DNA of 64,000 bases, from positions 113,785 through 177,784 of the forward strand of contig NZ_FOGC01000008.1 of NCBI RefSeq assembly GCF_900111105.1, written 5' to 3'. Position numbers and translations under genes: made by a program. This DNA comes from Rosenbergiella nectarea. GTDB taxonomy: Bacteria > Pseudomonadota > Gammaproteobacteria > Enterobacterales > Enterobacteriaceae. The notes beneath the pieces were generated by a model. The model saw only the letters and a program-made list of their open reading frames with translations. It was not told the origin of the DNA and made no database searches. Positions 62,949 to 64,000 of this stretch are shown here, in pieces; position 1 is the first letter of the stretch, and every line of letters starts with the position of its first letter.

Positions 62949-63488
62949 ATGAAAACTCTTCTTCTTTATTCCACGCGTGATGGCCAGACTCGTAAGATTG
63001 CGCAAGCTATCCAGCTGGATATGGTTCCACAACAGGTCGACCTTTATGATTTAACGGCGTTACCTAATATCGATTGGTCGCTATACGATAAAGTGATTAT
63101 TGGCGCATCGATTCGCTACGGGCGCTTTGCACCACAGTTGGCAGAGTTTGTCGATGCTCATCTCGACGAGTTAGGTCAGCGCTATAGTGCGTTCTATTCG
63201 GTAAACCTTACGGCGCGAAAACCTGATAAAGCGTCGCCCGACACGAATGTCTACACGCATAAGTTTTTAAGCACTTCTTCTTGGGTACCGGATGAGGTCG
63301 CCGTTTTTGCTGGCGCGTTACGTTATCCCCGTTATCGTTGGCTCGATCGCTTTATGATCGGATTGATTATGAAGATGACCGGAGGAGAAACGGATAAGAC
63401 CAAAGAGGTTGAATACACGGAATGGGAAAAGGTTCGTGAATTTGCCCTGAAAATCGCTGAGAAAAAGAGCAAATTGGTGGCAAATTGA
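62949..63488 (+). CDS. hemG: Protoporphyrinogen oxidase HemG (menaquinone-dependent)
   Basis: HemG, a flavodoxin-like membrane-linked enzyme, oxidises protoporphyrinogen IX with quinone as acceptor in haem synthesis. The 179 residues have the FMN-binding LLYSTRDGQTRKIAQAI, IIGASIRYGRFAPQ and YSVNLTARKPDKASPDTN (the long insert typical of HemG), and RWLDRFMIGLIMKMTGGETD. Last protein gene before the rRNA operon, as at E. coli hemG-rrsA. Confidence 0.95.
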   Translation: MKTLLLYSTRDGQTRKIAQAIQLDMVPQQVDLYDLTALPNIDWSLYDKVIIGASIRYGRFAPQLAEFVDAHLDELGQRYSAFYSVNLTARKPDKASPDTNVYTHKFLSTSSWVPDEVAVFAGALRYPRYRWLDRFMIGLIMKMTGGETDKTKEVEYTEWEKVREFALKIAEKKSKLVAN

Positions 63489-63537
63489 GTGGTTCGGTTA
63501 GAAAAGAAACGAACGAAAAAATTTTTTAAATAATCCC

Positions 63538-63565
63538 TTGCGCTCTGAACGGAACTCCCTATAAT
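63538..63565 (+). promoter_or_regulatory. rRNA operon promoter P1
   Basis: TTGCGC (63538-63543), 16-base spacer, TATAAT (63560-63565), followed by GCGCATCCACTGACACGG, nearly the E. coli rrn P1 start region. An A/T-rich UP-type stretch (63505-63534, GAAAAAATTTTTTAAATAAT) lies just upstream. Confidence 0.88.
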
Positions 63566-63654
63566 GCGCATCCACTGACACGGCAAAGCGAGATACGCAG
63601 CGCGGTGACAGGGACTGAAGCGATTCGGTCCAGGAGAAAAAATCAAAACAATGA

Positions 63655-63682
63655 TTGACTTCTGAGGTGAAGCGAGTAATAT
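63655..63682 (+). promoter_or_regulatory. rRNA operon promoter P2
   Basis: TTGACT (63655-63660), 16-base spacer, TAATAT (63677-63682), about 117 bases after P1, in the place and form of E. coli rrn P2. Confidence 0.8.
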
Positions 63683-63722
63683 ACGCCACCTCGCGACAAC
63701 GAGTTAAAACGTTGATTCGCAA

Positions 63723-63735
63723 TGCTCTTTAACAA
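63723..63735 (+). promoter_or_regulatory. rRNA antitermination boxA
   Basis: TGCTCTTTAACAA equals the boxA of the E. coli rrn leader. It recruits the Nus antitermination complex on the nascent RNA, about 130 bases before the 16S gene. Confidence 0.9.
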
Positions 63736-63866
63736 TTTATCAGACAATCTGTGTGGGCACTCGCAGGATTGATATCACAAAAAAACTTTGTAGTATCAAG
63801 TCTTGAAGAGTGACACTGAAAATTCATTTACGAATAACAGAATAATTTCTTTGAGCATCAAACTTT

Positions 63867-64000
63867 AAATTGAAGAGTTTGATCATGGCTCAGATTGAAC
63901 GCTGGCGGCAGGCCTAACACATGCAAGTCGAACGGTAACAGAGAGTAGCTTGCTACTCTGCTGACGAGTGGCGGACGGGTGAGTAATGTCTGGGGATCTG
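63867..64000 (+). rRNA. rrs: 16S ribosomal RNA, 5' end (partial)
   Basis: AAATTGAAGAGTTTGATCAT starts the 16S rRNA, with the universal 27F region and GAACGCTGGCGGCAGGCCTA following. The first variable helix (AACAGAGAGTAGCTTGCTAC) and TGTCTGGGGATCTG are of the enterobacterial type seen in Erwiniaceae relatives. The gene runs out of the window on the right. Confidence 0.98.

Noticed and set aside
1-64000. CRISPR arrays, insertion sequences, prophage or tRNA genes
   Set aside because: No regularly spaced repeats, transposase or integrase frames or tRNA-like folds were seen.

Overview
The window is a piece of an enterobacterial chromosome (order Enterobacterales). Gene order from a DUF484 gene and xerC through uvrD, corA, pldA, recQ, rhtC, pldB, yigL, metR, udp, rmuC, ubiEJB, tatABCD, rfaH, ubiD, fre, pepQ, yigZ, trkH and hemG to a 16S rRNA gene follows the E. 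coli K-12 order closely, and most proteins match their E. coli counterparts in length and motifs. The start of the 16S gene, seen only for 134 bases, and the locus differences from E. coli fit an Erwiniaceae-like genus, but the exact genus cannot be fixed from what is visible.

Layout. 1-11257: DNA recombination and repair (xerC, uvrD with a LexA box, recQ), Mg2+ uptake (corA with a long leader), outer-membrane phospholipase (pldA), lysophospholipase (pldB), HAD phosphatases (yigB, yigL) and an amino-acid exporter (rhtC). 11266-13717: a glpT-glpQ pair for glycerophosphodiester use. 13854-15396: metR, then a metR-side control region with three tandem MetJ-type boxes, then only a short degraded remnant of metE. 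15440-15958: a Sel1-repeat lipoprotein. 16092-47826: a complete secondary (lateral, Flag-2 type) flagellar gene cluster of about 32 kb. 47934-64000: udp, a LysE-family exporter, rmuC, the ubiquinone genes ubiE-ubiJ-ubiB, the twin-arginine translocase tatABC with tatD, rfaH, ubiD, fre, pepQ, yigZ, trkH, hemG, then the promoters, boxA and start of an rRNA operon.

The flagellar cluster is the main accessory feature. It has the Flag-2 order: flhA-flhB-fliR-fliQ-fliP-fliN-fliM leftward; a sigma54 activator (lafK), fliE-fliJ rightward; flgA-flgM-flgN leftward; flgB-flgL, a LafW-like gene, flagellin, fliD, fliS, a FliT-like gene, fliK, fliL, fliA, motA, motB and an NlpC/P60 hydrolase rightward. Two near-identical sigma54 promoters (before flgB and before fliD) and the linked sigma54 activator suggest a LafK-sigma54 then FliA-sigma28 cascade, with FlgM as anti-sigma factor. 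There is no flhDC, fliO or chemotaxis gene in the cluster. The hook protein and flagellin are short, FlgJ lacks its muramidase domain, FliM lacks a recognisable CheY-binding peptide, and a peptidoglycan hydrolase gene is translationally linked to motB. These points suggest a streamlined motility organelle.

The cluster sits where metE and ysgA lie in E. coli, and what is left of metE is a roughly 100-codon C-terminal scrap. Other losses relative to E. coli synteny are fadBA (between fre and pepQ), rarD/yigFGI (between corA and pldA) and rhtB (between rhtC and pldB).
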